Assembly (NCBI RefSeq): GCF_004310345.1
Contig: NZ_SISK01000012.1
Coordinates: 16,935 to 80,934, forward strand
Origin: Paracoccus subflavus
GTDB lineage: Bacteria > Pseudomonadota > Alphaproteobacteria > Rhodobacterales > Rhodobacteraceae
DNA length: 64,000 bases
Reading direction: 5' to 3'
Shown: piece by piece, positions 17,765 through 25,483 of the stretch
Layout of the letters: every line of letters begins with the position of its first letter
How positions within the stretch are numbered: the stretch's first letter is position 1
Program-made: the position numbers and the translations under genes
The notes under the pieces: generated by a model
Databases searched by the model: none
Seen by the model: only the letters and a program-made list of their open reading frames with translations
Told to the model about the DNA's origin: nothing

Positions 17765-18400
17765 TTGAGCAATGCGTCTGACGATCTTCTGGCCACCGCA
17801 GGCGCGGTCAGGTTCGGCACCATCCTGGCCGACCCGCCGTGGCAGTTCCAGAACCGCACCGGCAAGATGGCCCCGGAACACAAGCGGCTGTCGCGCTATC
17901 CGACCATGACGCTGGACGCCAACTGCGACCTGCCGGTCGAGGCCGTCGCCGATGCCCGTGCGCATCTGTACCTGTGGGTGCCAAATGCCCTGTTGCCCGA
18001 GGGACTGAAGGTCATGGAGCACTGGGGCTTCACATACAAATCCAACCTGATCTGGTACAAGGTCCGCAAGGACGGCGGTCCCGACCGGCGCGGCGTGGGC
18101 TTTTACTTCCGCAACGTGACCGAGATCCTGCTGTTCGGCGTGCGCGGCAAGGACGTGCGCACGCTTGACCCCGGCCGCAGCCAGGAAAACATCATCGCCA
18201 CCCAGAAACGCGAGCACAGCCGCAAGCCGGACGAGCAGTACGACCTGATCGAAGCCTGTTCCTGGGGCCCGCGGCTGGAAATGTTTGCCCGTGGCCCGCG
18301 CCAGAACTGGATCGTCTGGGGCAACCAGTCCGAGGACTATCAGCCCGACTGGCCGACCTATGCGAACCATTCCCAAAGCAACGTGGTCAGGCTGCGTTGA
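17765..18400 (+). CDS. MT-A70 family adenine methyltransferase
   Basis: A protein of about 211 residues in the MT-A70 family of N6-adenine methyltransferases. The catalytic DPPW is in ILADPPWQFQNRTGK, followed by DLPVEAVADARAHLYLWVPN and HWGFTYKSNLIWYKVRKDGG, and the SAM-side segment is EACSWGPRLEMFARGPRQNW. The spacing is typical of bacterial/phage MT-A70 enzymes that act on DNA. No cognate restriction endonuclease is adjacent. TTG at 17765 lies five bases after GGAGG and is my preferred start. An in-frame ATG at 17753 precedes that site and would make 215 residues. It ends next to the sulfotransferase. Confidence 0.87.
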   Translation: MSNASDDLLATAGAVRFGTILADPPWQFQNRTGKMAPEHKRLSRYPTMTLDANCDLPVEAVADARAHLYLWVPNALLPEGLKVMEHWGFTYKSNLIWYKVRKDGGPDRRGVGFYFRNVTEILLFGVRGKDVRTLDPGRSQENIIATQKREHSRKPDEQYDLIEACSWGPRLEMFARGPRQNWIVWGNQSEDYQPDWPTYANHSQSNVVRLR

Positions 18401-18414
18401 GCCTGGGGGTGGCG

Positions 18415-19260
18415 ATGGACCCGGCAGGCCGGCCCCGCAAGCCTGGCGCGCTGTGCATCGGCGCGCAGAAGGCGGGGACAAGCTGGCTGGCACAGATGCT
18501 GGGCCAGCACCCGCAGGTCTGGATACCCCCCTTCAAGGAAGTGCAGTATTTCAACCACCTGTTCATTCCCGGACATCGCAGATGGATCGGCTGGCATTAT
18601 CGCCAGAAATTTCAGGAAATCCGCGACCGTCATGCGCGCGCGGGCCGACCGGTGCCGCCGGGCCTGGACGCCTATCTGCACGATGTCACGCGCGGGAAAA
18701 TGTTTCACAACCAATGGTACAAACGCGTCTTCGCGCCTGCGCCGCCCGACGCCATACCGATGGATCTGACGCCGGAATATTCGACCCTGCCGGACGAAGG
18801 CGTCGATCATGTGGCAGGCTTCCTGCCTGGGGTCAGGGTCATCTATCTGATCCGCCACCCGGTCGATCGCGCCCTTTCGCAACTGGGCATGAACCTGCAC
18901 CGTGAAGGCCGCCGTCCCGCGACCTTGGCCGACTGGATGGCGGAAATCGACAACCCGGTCTTGTATGAACGCGGCGATTATGCCGCCTATCTGCCCCGCT
19001 GGCAGGCCCGTTTTCCCGATCTTCTGGTTCTGCCCTTCGGCCGGATTGCACGCGATCCGCAGGCGGTGATGGATGCGGTCGAATCCCATCTGGGTCTTGG
19101 CCCCTGGCCCTATGCCAACCTGACCGACAAGGTCTTTGCCGCGCGCCATCCTTTGTCCGTTCCGCCACAGGCCATCGCCGCACTCGAAGCCCGCATGGCC
19201 CCGCAACTGGCCTTTCTGGGTGATCACCTGGGCGCCGATTTCGCGATGGAAACGCGCTGA
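18415..19260 (+). CDS. sulfotransferase domain protein
   Basis: A 281-residue PAPS-dependent sulfotransferase of the heparan/carbohydrate type. The 5'-phosphosulfate loop is [18 protein letters not shown] at about residues 9-26. The 3'-phosphate motif is [19 protein letters not shown] at about 140-158, and [10 protein letters not shown] is the conserved central strand. It would move a sulfate group to a sugar or small acceptor. The acceptor cannot be predicted. An in-frame TTG at 18397 overlaps the methyltransferase stop and is an alternative start, so the pair may be translated together. Confidence 0.87.
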   Translation: MDPAGRPRKPGALCIGAQKAGTSWLAQMLGQHPQVWIPPFKEVQYFNHLFIPGHRRWIGWHYRQKFQEIRDRHARAGRPVPPGLDAYLHDVTRGKMFHNQWYKRVFAPAPPDAIPMDLTPEYSTLPDEGVDHVAGFLPGVRVIYLIRHPVDRALSQLGMNLHREGRRPATLADWMAEIDNPVLYERGDYAAYLPRWQARFPDLLVLPFGRIARDPQAVMDAVESHLGLGPWPYANLTDKVFAARHPLSVPPQAIAALEARMAPQLAFLGDHLGADFAMETR

Positions 19261-19318
19261 CCTTTTCCAAGGCCCCGCTTTCGCCTACATAGCCGCAAAG
19301 CTTTGGCAGGAGAATCCG

Positions 19319-20974
19319 ATGGCGTCCTATCAGTTCGTGTATCACATGGACGGCGTGTCCAAGACCTATCCCGGCGGCAAGAAGGTCTTCGAGAACATCC
19401 GCCTGAACTTCCTGCCGGGCGTCAAGATCGGCGTGGTGGGCGTCAACGGCTCGGGGAAATCCAGCCTGCTGCGCGTGATGGCGGGCTGGGACAAGGATTT
19501 CTCGGGCGAGGCCTGGGCCGCCAAGGGCGCGACGGTCGGCTATCTGCCCCAGGAGCCGGAACTGGATCCGGCGCTGAACGTACGCGGCAACGTGATGGAA
19601 GGCGTCAAGGCCAAGCAGGCCAAGCTGGACCGCTATAACGAACTGGCGATGAACTATTCCGACGAAACGGCCGAGGAGATGGCGCAGCTTCAGGACGAGA
19701 TCGACGCCGAGAACCTGTGGGACCTGGACAGCCAGGTGGATGTCGCGATGGAGGCGCTGCGCTGTCCGCCCGACGACGCCGACGTGACCAGCCTGTCGGG
19801 GGGCGAACGCCGCCGCGTCGCGCTGTGCAAGCTGCTGCTCGAGGCGCCGGACATGCTGCTTCTGGACGAACCGACCAACCACCTGGACGCGGAAACCATC
19901 GCCTGGCTGCAAAAGCACCTGATCGAATACAAGGGCACGATCCTGATCGTCACCCACGACCGCTATTTCCTGGACGACATCACCAGTTGGATCCTGGAAC
20001 TGGATCGCGGCCGCGGCATCCCCTACGAAGGCAACTATTCCGCCTGGCTGGAACAGAAGGCCAAGCGGCTGGAACAGGAATCGCGCGAGGACAAGTCCAA
20101 GCAAAAGACGCTGGAACGCGAACTGGAATGGATTCGCGCCGGCGCCAAGGCACGACAGGCCAAGCAAAAGGCCCGGATCAATGCCTATAACGAGCTGGCC
20201 GGCCAGTCCGAGCGCGAAAAGCTGGCGCGCGCCCAGATCATCATTCCGAACGGCGAACGCCTGGGCAACCGCGTGATCGAGGTCGCGGGCCTGAAAAAGG
20301 CCATGGGCGACAAGCTGCTGATCGAGGATCTGGATTTCGCCCTGCCGCCCGGCGGCATCGTCGGCGTGATCGGCCCGAACGGGGCGGGCAAATCGACCCT
20401 GTTCCGGATGCTGACCGGCCAGGAACAGCCCGACGCCGGCGAAATCGCCTATGGCGACACCGTGCATCTGTCCTATGTGGACCAGTCGCGCGACGCGCTG
20501 GATGCCCAGAAAACCGTGTGGGAGGAGATCAGCGGCGGTGCCGAGCAGATCGTGCTGGGCGATGCGTCCATGAACAGCCGCGCCTATTGTTCGGCCTTCA
20601 ACTTCAAGGGCGGCGACCAGCAAAAGAAAGTGGGCCAGTTGTCGGGCGGCGAACGCAACCGCGTGCACATGGCCAAGCTGCTGAAATCAGGCGGCAACGT
20701 GCTGCTGCTGGACGAACCGACCAACGACCTGGACGTGGAAACCCTGCAGGCGCTGGAAGCCGCGCTGGAGGATTTCGCGGGCTGCGCGGTCATCATCAGC
20801 CACGACCGCTTTTTCCTGGACCGCCTCTGCACGCATATCCTGGCCTTCGAGGGCGATGCGCATGTGGAATGGTTCGAAGGCAACTTCGAGGCCTATGAGC
20901 AGGACAAGATGCGCCGGCTGGGGCCGGACAGCATCGAGCCGAAGCGGGTGAAGTATAAGAAGTTTGCGCGGTGA
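19319..20974 (+). CDS. ettA: energy-dependent translational throttle protein EttA
   Basis: A 551-residue soluble ABC-F ATPase that binds the ribosomal E site and tunes elongation to the ATP/ADP ratio. Two ABC domains are visible: [16 protein letters not shown] with [17 protein letters not shown] and [11 protein letters not shown], and [16 protein letters not shown] with [15 protein letters not shown] and [11 protein letters not shown]. The Arg/Lys-rich linker between them ([20 protein letters not shown]) is the P-site tRNA interaction motif, and the domain 1 arm matches EttA length. AGGAG lies upstream of the ATG. The stop is followed at once by the AT-rich GIY-YIG gene. Confidence 0.96.
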   Translation: MASYQFVYHMDGVSKTYPGGKKVFENIRLNFLPGVKIGVVGVNGSGKSSLLRVMAGWDKDFSGEAWAAKGATVGYLPQEPELDPALNVRGNVMEGVKAKQAKLDRYNELAMNYSDETAEEMAQLQDEIDAENLWDLDSQVDVAMEALRCPPDDADVTSLSGGERRRVALCKLLLEAPDMLLLDEPTNHLDAETIAWLQKHLIEYKGTILIVTHDRYFLDDITSWILELDRGRGIPYEGNYSAWLEQKAKRLEQESREDKSKQKTLERELEWIRAGAKARQAKQKARINAYNELAGQSEREKLARAQIIIPNGERLGNRVIEVAGLKKAMGDKLLIEDLDFALPPGGIVGVIGPNGAGKSTLFRMLTGQEQPDAGEIAYGDTVHLSYVDQSRDALDAQKTVWEEISGGAEQIVLGDASMNSRAYCSAFNFKGGDQQKKVGQLSGGERNRVHMAKLLKSGGNVLLLDEPTNDLDVETLQALEAALEDFAGCAVIISHDRFFLDRLCTHILAFEGDAHVEWFEGNFEAYEQDKMRRLGPDSIEPKRVKYKKFAR

Positions 20975-20978
20975 GAGG

Positions 20979-21665
20979 ATGAATAGTGTCGATGAATCGC
21001 CTTCTGTAGATGCCGAAGCTCGCCAGCCTAAAGATGCAGGATATTTGAAATATTATGGTCTATATTGGGATCGTAAATATTGGGATAGGCATGAAAACGC
21101 ATGGGTCTTTGATCGAAAGCGGGAGTATAGGCATAGGGAGATACTTCCTGGGCTTCCGTCTGGTTGGGTCGGGCGTGGGACAAAATCCCTTGATACAAAT
21201 GACCTCTGGGTAAATTTCTGGCGTCAGAAAGGGGTCTATGTTCTATACGATGAACAGCTTATTCCAGTATACTCTGGACAGGCAGGGCTGCAAAACTCAA
21301 ATTCTTCAGAGGCCGGCGGAAGATTTTTAGGGAATAGACTGGCAGAGCATGCCAAGGGTAAATACAGAAATGCTTGGCGCTACTTTTCTTGGTTTGGCTT
21401 TATGGAGCTGAGTGATAATTCAGAAAAACTGAGAAGAAATCTGCGAAATTGCAGCTTTGATGATAAAACAAATGCCGAATACAAATTCAGCTATCCCGCA
21501 GATTCATTAAATGAAAGCGAAAAGAGACTAAATCAATTACTTAATTCTTTTGAAGCCATCTTAATCGAGGCATTTGTTCCGAGATTTAACTCGAGAGGCG
21601 GAAACCTGAAGGGCGCAGTATATGTAGATCAATTCGAGGGAGATTTATTCCTCAGTAAGATTTGA
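20979..21665 (+). CDS. GIY-YIG nuclease-like protein, AT-rich, probably acquired
   Basis: A 228-residue protein. A GIY-YIG catalytic domain is visible: GVYVLY at residues 85-90, VYSGQ at 97-101, Arg120 and His124 in LGNRLAEHAKGKYRNAW, Glu197 in EAILIEAF and Asn204 in PRFNSRGGN. The N-terminal 80 residues are rich in Tyr/Trp (YLKYYGLYWDRKYWDRH). I recall similar N-terminal segments in scattered stand-alone GIY-YIG proteins. Base use is unlike the neighbours: in 21481-21540, 20 of 60 bases are G or C, with many AAA, TTA and AGA codons, so recent transfer is likely. It starts five bases after ettA and ends at a strong terminator. The substrate is unknown; a role in DNA defence or repair is only a guess. 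Confidence 0.75.
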   Translation: MNSVDESPSVDAEARQPKDAGYLKYYGLYWDRKYWDRHENAWVFDRKREYRHREILPGLPSGWVGRGTKSLDTNDLWVNFWRQKGVYVLYDEQLIPVYSGQAGLQNSNSSEAGGRFLGNRLAEHAKGKYRNAWRYFSWFGFMELSDNSEKLRRNLRNCSFDDKTNAEYKFSYPADSLNESEKRLNQLLNSFEAILIEAFVPRFNSRGGNLKGAVYVDQFEGDLFLSKI

Positions 21666-21704
21666 ACGCAAAGCAAGATGTTGAGGAAAGGTTTAAGCTG
21701 AAGC

Positions 21705-21742
21705 ACGCAACGCCCTAGTTTTATTGGGCGTTGCGTTTTTTT
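21705..21742 (+). terminator. rho-independent terminator after the GIY-YIG gene
   Basis: An 11-bp perfect stem (ACGCAACGCCC with GGGCGTTGCGT), a 10-base loop and a run of seven T. It is the clearest intrinsic terminator in the window. It closes the ettA/GIY-YIG transcript and lies just beyond the stop of the small secreted gene on the other strand. Confidence 0.93.
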
Positions 21743-21743
21743 C

Positions 21744-21884
21744 TCAGGCATTCACCGGCGGCTTACCAGAGCATTGGGCCATGATCGTCGTGCCGGTCGC
21801 GGCCTCGGGGGCCGTGGCGGGCGCGGCGAGGGCCGGGGCTGCCAGCAGGCAGGCGGTCAGGGTCGTCAGGGCAAGCTTTTTCAT
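21744..21884 (-). CDS. small secreted protein, 46 residues
   Basis: A short gene with start MKKLALTTLTACLLAAPALA, a clear Sec signal peptide with A-x-A cleavage. The mature peptide is only about 25 residues (APATAPEAATGTTIMAQCSGKPP followed by VNA) with one Cys. A good AAAGGA-type site lies upstream of the ATG. The base composition matches the genome, not the AT-rich gene beside it. No known family is recognised. A tiny periplasmic protein or a decayed lipoprotein is possible. Confidence 0.6.
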   Translation of the reverse strand: MKKLALTTLTACLLAAPALAAPATAPEAATGTTIMAQCSGKPPVNA

Positions 21885-21954
21885 GGACGTTCCTTTCCTG
21901 TTTCGGATGACGCAGCCTGACCCGAATCGGCAAATCCCCCAAGACACAGCCGCG

Positions 21955-22266
21955 TTACCGGACCTTGCCCGTCCAGCCCGGCGGGCGCTTGCCCACCCAG
22001 TCAAAAAAGCGCCGCAAGGCCGGATGGGCGCGCAGCGCCTCGATTGTGGCATATTGCCGCGCCAGTTCGGTTTCGCTCAGCGTCTTGTGGATAGTGCGGT
22101 GGCAGACGTGGTGGACCAGCACGGTTTCGCCGCCTTTGCCGCCGCGCAGTTTCGGCACCAGATGGTGCCGGCTTTGCGGCACGCCCGGCGGGATCGGGCG
22201 CAGGCACAGCGGGCAGACCGGATCGGAGCCATCCCCCAGGACCGGCCCCGGCGGCGTCAGGCCCAT
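21955..22266 (-). CDS. HNH endonuclease family protein
   Basis: A 103-residue single-domain HNH protein. The zinc-binding Cys pair is CPLCLRPIP at about residues 18-26. The catalytic region is QSRHHLVPKLRGGKGGETVLVHHVCHRTIH (described in parts: HH then LVPK, then HHVCH), giving the H-N-H type metal finger. Its ATG overlaps the last ten bases of the acyl-CoA synthetase gene, so it is probably the downstream cistron of that unit. Small HNH proteins of this kind are common in Rhodobacteraceae and have no settled role. DNA nicking is inferred from the fold. Confidence 0.82.
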   Translation of the reverse strand: MGLTPPGPVLGDGSDPVCPLCLRPIPPGVPQSRHHLVPKLRGGKGGETVLVHHVCHRTIHKTLSETELARQYATIEALRAHPALRRFFDWVGKRPPGWTGKVR

Positions 22267-24140
22267 TCCCAGGGCCGGGTGAATTCGCCCAGGCGCCTTT
22301 TCACCTCGGCCTCGTCCACCTTGCCGTCGCGGCCGAGGCGCGCGACCAGGCCGCGCTTCTTGTCCTCGACCACCTCGGCCACATGGGCGCCGGTACCCTC
22401 CAGCGCGGCGTCATAGACGCGGCGGATCGCCATGCGGCGCAGGTCGGGCTTGAAGATCTTGCCCACGGCGGTCTTGGGCAGTTCGGGCAGGATCTCGACA
22501 TGCTTGGGAATGGCGGCGCGTTCGTGGATATGGTCGCGCGCGTGGTCCAGCAGGTCCGCCTCGGTCGTCTTGGCGCCTGCAACCAGTTCGACATAGACGC
22601 AGGGCAGTTCGCCCGCAAAGCTGTCGGGCTGGCCGATGGCGCCGGCGAATGCCACGGCGGGATGGGACAGCATCGCCTCCTCGATCTCGGCGGGGTCGAT
22701 GTTGTGGCCGCCGCGGATGATCAGATCCTTGGCGCGGCCCGTGATCCACAGATAGCCGTCCGGGTCCAGCCGGCCCAGGTCGCCCGTGCGCAGATAGATG
22801 TCCTCGGCGAACAGATGGTGGTTCTTGTCGGCCTCGGTATAGGTCGATCCCGGAAACACGCCGGGGTTGGCCACGCAGATTTCGCCAACCACGTCGGGCG
22901 GGCATTCATGGGCCTTGCCCGCATCGTCATGGTTGAGGATGCGGACATGCGTGTAGGGCAGCGGAACGCCCACGGACCCCACCTTCTTCAGCCCGTCCAC
23001 CGGATTGCAACTGACCAGGCAGGTCGCCTCGGTCAGGCCGTATCCTTCGGCGATCTCGACGCCCGTTGCCGACTTGAAGCGGTTGTAGAGTTCGATCGGC
23101 AGGGGGGCCGATCCTGAAATCGCGGTTTTGAGCGACGAGACATCGGCATTCACCGGACGCTGCATCAGCGCGGAGATGGCGGTCGGCACGGTGATCAGGA
23201 ACGTCGCCTGCCAGCGTTCGATCAGTTTCCAGAAGTTGTCGAACACGCCCTCGCCCCGATATCCGGCGGGGGTCGGCATGACCACATGGGCGCCCGACGC
23301 GACGCAGGACATCAGCACCGGATAGGCCGCAAAGACGTGGAACATCGGCAGCGGGCACATCAGCACGTCGGTTTCGTCGAACAGCAGCGTGCCCCCCAGC
23401 CAGCCGTTGTAGATCATGCCCGAATACTTGTGCTGGGCAACCTTGGGCATCCCGGTGGTGCCCCCGGTATGGAAATAGGCGGCGATCCGGTCCTGCTGCG
23501 GATCGTCGAAATCCAGGCGGGTGTGCTTTTCGGCGCTTGTCGCGGCCTCGAAGTTCAGCACCTTGGCCTTGTGGCGCACCTTCATGCGGGGACGGATCAG
23601 CGGCACGATGAACCGCTTGAGACCGCGCAGGTGGCGGTTCAGGTCGATCTCGACCACATGGGTTACGCCGGGGGCGTTGGCCACGGCCTCGGCCGCTTTC
23701 TGGGCGACATCGGTCTTGGGGAATGCACGCAGCGTCACCAGAACCTTGGCACGGGTTTCGCGCAGGATGGCGGCGATCTGTTCGGAATCCAGCAGGGGGT
23801 TGATCGGATTGACGATCCCGGCCGTGGCGCCCGCCAGCAGGACCACCGGCGTTTCGATGCTGTTGGGCAGCAGATAGGCAACGGTGTCGGTCGGACCCAC
23901 GCCCAGCTTGCGCAACATGTTCGCGGTTTCGGTCACCCGCTCGCGCAGGTCTGCCCAGGTCAGCGTCGTCGCATGATCCTTGGGACCGGACAGCAGTTGA
24001 AAGCTGATCGCAGGCCGGTCGGGAAACCGATCGGCCGTTTGCGACAGGAATTCATAGATCGTTTTCGGCAGACCGCGCGCTTCGTAGGGCATTTCCCGTT
24101 CGAGCGTGTCGCGATCCTCATGGCTGCTGAACCGTGCCAT
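22257..24140 (-). CDS. long-chain acyl-CoA synthetase (AMP-binding)
   Basis: A protein of about 627 residues in the ANL adenylate-forming superfamily. It activates a fatty or carboxylic acid to acyl-AMP and then acyl-CoA. The AMP-binding P-loop is AAYFHTGGTTGMPKVAQHKY, motif A5 is AEGYGLTEATC, the hinge is YLWITGRAKDLIIRGGHNIDP, and the catalytic Lys is in LPKTAVGKIFKPDLR near the C-terminus. The second of two consecutive ATG codons is five bases after GGAGG and is preferred. The HNH gene follows with a 10-base overlap. The acyl chain preference cannot be read from the sequence. Confidence 0.92.
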   Translation of the reverse strand: MARFSSHEDRDTLEREMPYEARGLPKTIYEFLSQTADRFPDRPAISFQLLSGPKDHATTLTWADLRERVTETANMLRKLGVGPTDTVAYLLPNSIETPVVLLAGATAGIVNPINPLLDSEQIAAILRETRAKVLVTLRAFPKTDVAQKAAEAVANAPGVTHVVEIDLNRHLRGLKRFIVPLIRPRMKVRHKAKVLNFEAATSAEKHTRLDFDDPQQDRIAAYFHTGGTTGMPKVAQHKYSGMIYNGWLGGTLLFDETDVLMCPLPMFHVFAAYPVLMSCVASGAHVVMPTPAGYRGEGVFDNFWKLIERWQATFLITVPTAISALMQRPVNADVSSLKTAISGSAPLPIELYNRFKSATGVEIAEGYGLTEATCLVSCNPVDGLKKVGSVGVPLPYTHVRILNHDDAGKAHECPPDVVGEICVANPGVFPGSTYTEADKNHHLFAEDIYLRTGDLGRLDPDGYLWITGRAKDLIIRGGHNIDPAEIEEAMLSHPAVAFAGAIGQPDSFAGELPCVYVELVAGAKTTEADLLDHARDHIHERAAIPKHVEILPELPKTAVGKIFKPDLRRMAIRRVYDAALEGTGAHVAEVVEDKKRGLVARLGRDGKVDEAEVKRRLGEFTRPWEWA

Positions 24141-24279
24141 CATCCCCTCCGCCAAAGGGACCACCCTCCTGATCCCGTTGCGCAAGAATGGTCCGACTTT
24201 GCCAGCCGGAACAAGGGTCTTGCGTAGCGGCGGGACAAGGACGCGGCGTCAGGTGGCCGGCGACGCCGCGTCGAATCGG

Positions 24280-24780
24280 TCATTCCTGCGGGATACGCAG
24301 GGTCTGGCCCGGATAGATGCTGTCCGGGTCCGACAGCATCGGCCGGTTCGCCTCGAAGATGCGGTTATATTTGTTGGCATCACCCAGATAGGCCTTGGCG
24401 ATGGCCGACAAAGTCTCTCCCTTTTTCACGGTATGAAAGACCGGGGCCTTGTCCGGTTCGGGCAAGTCGGCCTCGACCTTGGCGACGCCTTCGATGTTGC
24501 CCACGGCCAGCACCAGCTTTTCCAGCGTCTCGCGGTCGGCGCCCTTGCTGTCGATCCTGACGGTATCGCCGCGCAGGGTCAGGTGGACATCGTCCTTGTC
24601 CAGATTAAGCGCCCGCAATTCGGCCTTGATCGCCGCGACCTTGCGCGCGGTGTCGGGGTCTTGGGCGGGCTTGGCGGGGGCTGCCGATGCCTGAGGCGCG
24701 GGCGCTGCCTTCGGCTCGGCGGCCTCGGCCTTTCCGAAGACCGATTTTCCCGCATCCTTCACGAAATCCCAGATGGCCAT
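24280..24780 (-). CDS. BON/LysM domain protein (Kbp/YgaU-like)
   Basis: This 166-residue soluble protein resembles E. coli Kbp/YgaU. It starts MAIWDFVKDAGKSVFGKAEA, typical of the family. An Ala/Pro-rich linker follows, then a BON-like domain (about residues 50-108, ending VGNIEGVAKVEADL) and a LysM domain (about 115-163, HTVKKGETLSAIAKAYLGDA to DSIYPGQTLRIPQE). Kbp senses potassium and is cytosolic, and the lack of a signal peptide here agrees. AAGGA precedes the ATG. It is divergent from the CAP lipoprotein gene. Confidence 0.9.
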   Translation of the reverse strand: MAIWDFVKDAGKSVFGKAEAAEPKAAPAPQASAAPAKPAQDPDTARKVAAIKAELRALNLDKDDVHLTLRGDTVRIDSKGADRETLEKLVLAVGNIEGVAKVEADLPEPDKAPVFHTVKKGETLSAIAKAYLGDANKYNRIFEANRPMLSDPDSIYPGQTLRIPQE

Positions 24781-24941
24781 GTGACATTCCTTTTTTGGGT
24801 ATTGTTCGGAAGGAAACGCAGCCGGAGCACAAGGGTTCTGCGCAGCCGTCAACAAGAGCAAGAAATTCCAGCAATCCAAAAGTGTGGATAGTTCATTCTT
24901 TCATCCATAGGATGCATGGTGATCAAGGATATGGGGACAGG

Positions 24942-25481
24942 ATGACATTTTCGACGCATCTGGCCGCAATGGCCTTGGGATCGGTGCTGCTTGCGGGTTG
25001 CGCGCAGGCACCGGACAGCGCCGCAGGCAAAGGCGGTTCAGACGACGTGCAGGTGACGGACGCGGGCAGGGCCACATGCCTGGCCACGACACCGGACCAG
25101 AACCGTCAGGGCGTTGCGGCAACAAACCTTGTGCGCCGCGGCGCGGGGCTGGCGCCGATGCGGGCCGATCCGTTGCTGGCGCGGGTGGCCGCCGATCATG
25201 CCTGCGACATGGCCGGGCGCGGGCGCATGACCCACAGGGGCAGTTTGACCGACGGTCCCGGCCCGCGCGTCAAGGCGGCGGGCTATGCGCCCTCGGTCAC
25301 GGCCGAAAACATCGCCGCCGGGCCTTTCTCATTGAACCGGGTGCTGGCGGAATGGAACGGATCGGCCAGCCACCGGGCGAACATGGTGATTCCGAGACTG
25401 CGCGATTACGGCATTGGCCAGGCGATCGGTCCGGACGGGCGGACACGGTTCTGGGCGGCGATCTATGCCGTTCCGCGCTGA
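24942..25481 (+). CDS. CAP domain lipoprotein (SCP/PR-1 type)
   Basis: A 179-residue exported protein with a lipobox (GSVLLAGCAQ), so it is probably lipid-anchored in the periplasm. The CAP fold is shown by LARVAADHACDMAGRGRMTHRG (family helix 1 and the first His), ENIAAGPFS, WNGSASHRANMV (second His and the SxxHRxxM motif) and FWAAIYAVP at the end. CAP proteins bind small ligands or divalent metals, and no enzymatic role is established for the bacterial ones. The stop is two bases from the end of the convergent ABC exporter gene. Confidence 0.88.
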   Translation: MTFSTHLAAMALGSVLLAGCAQAPDSAAGKGGSDDVQVTDAGRATCLATTPDQNRQGVAATNLVRRGAGLAPMRADPLLARVAADHACDMAGRGRMTHRGSLTDGPGPRVKAAGYAPSVTAENIAAGPFSLNRVLAEWNGSASHRANMVIPRLRDYGIGQAIGPDGRTRFWAAIYAVPR

Positions 25482-25483
25482 GA

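Noticed and set aside
21955..22266. HNH gene and GIY-YIG gene as one two-nuclease defence module
   Set aside because: They are on opposite strands, separated by a terminator and a secreted-protein gene, and differ strongly in composition; the HNH gene belongs with the acyl-CoA synthetase unit.
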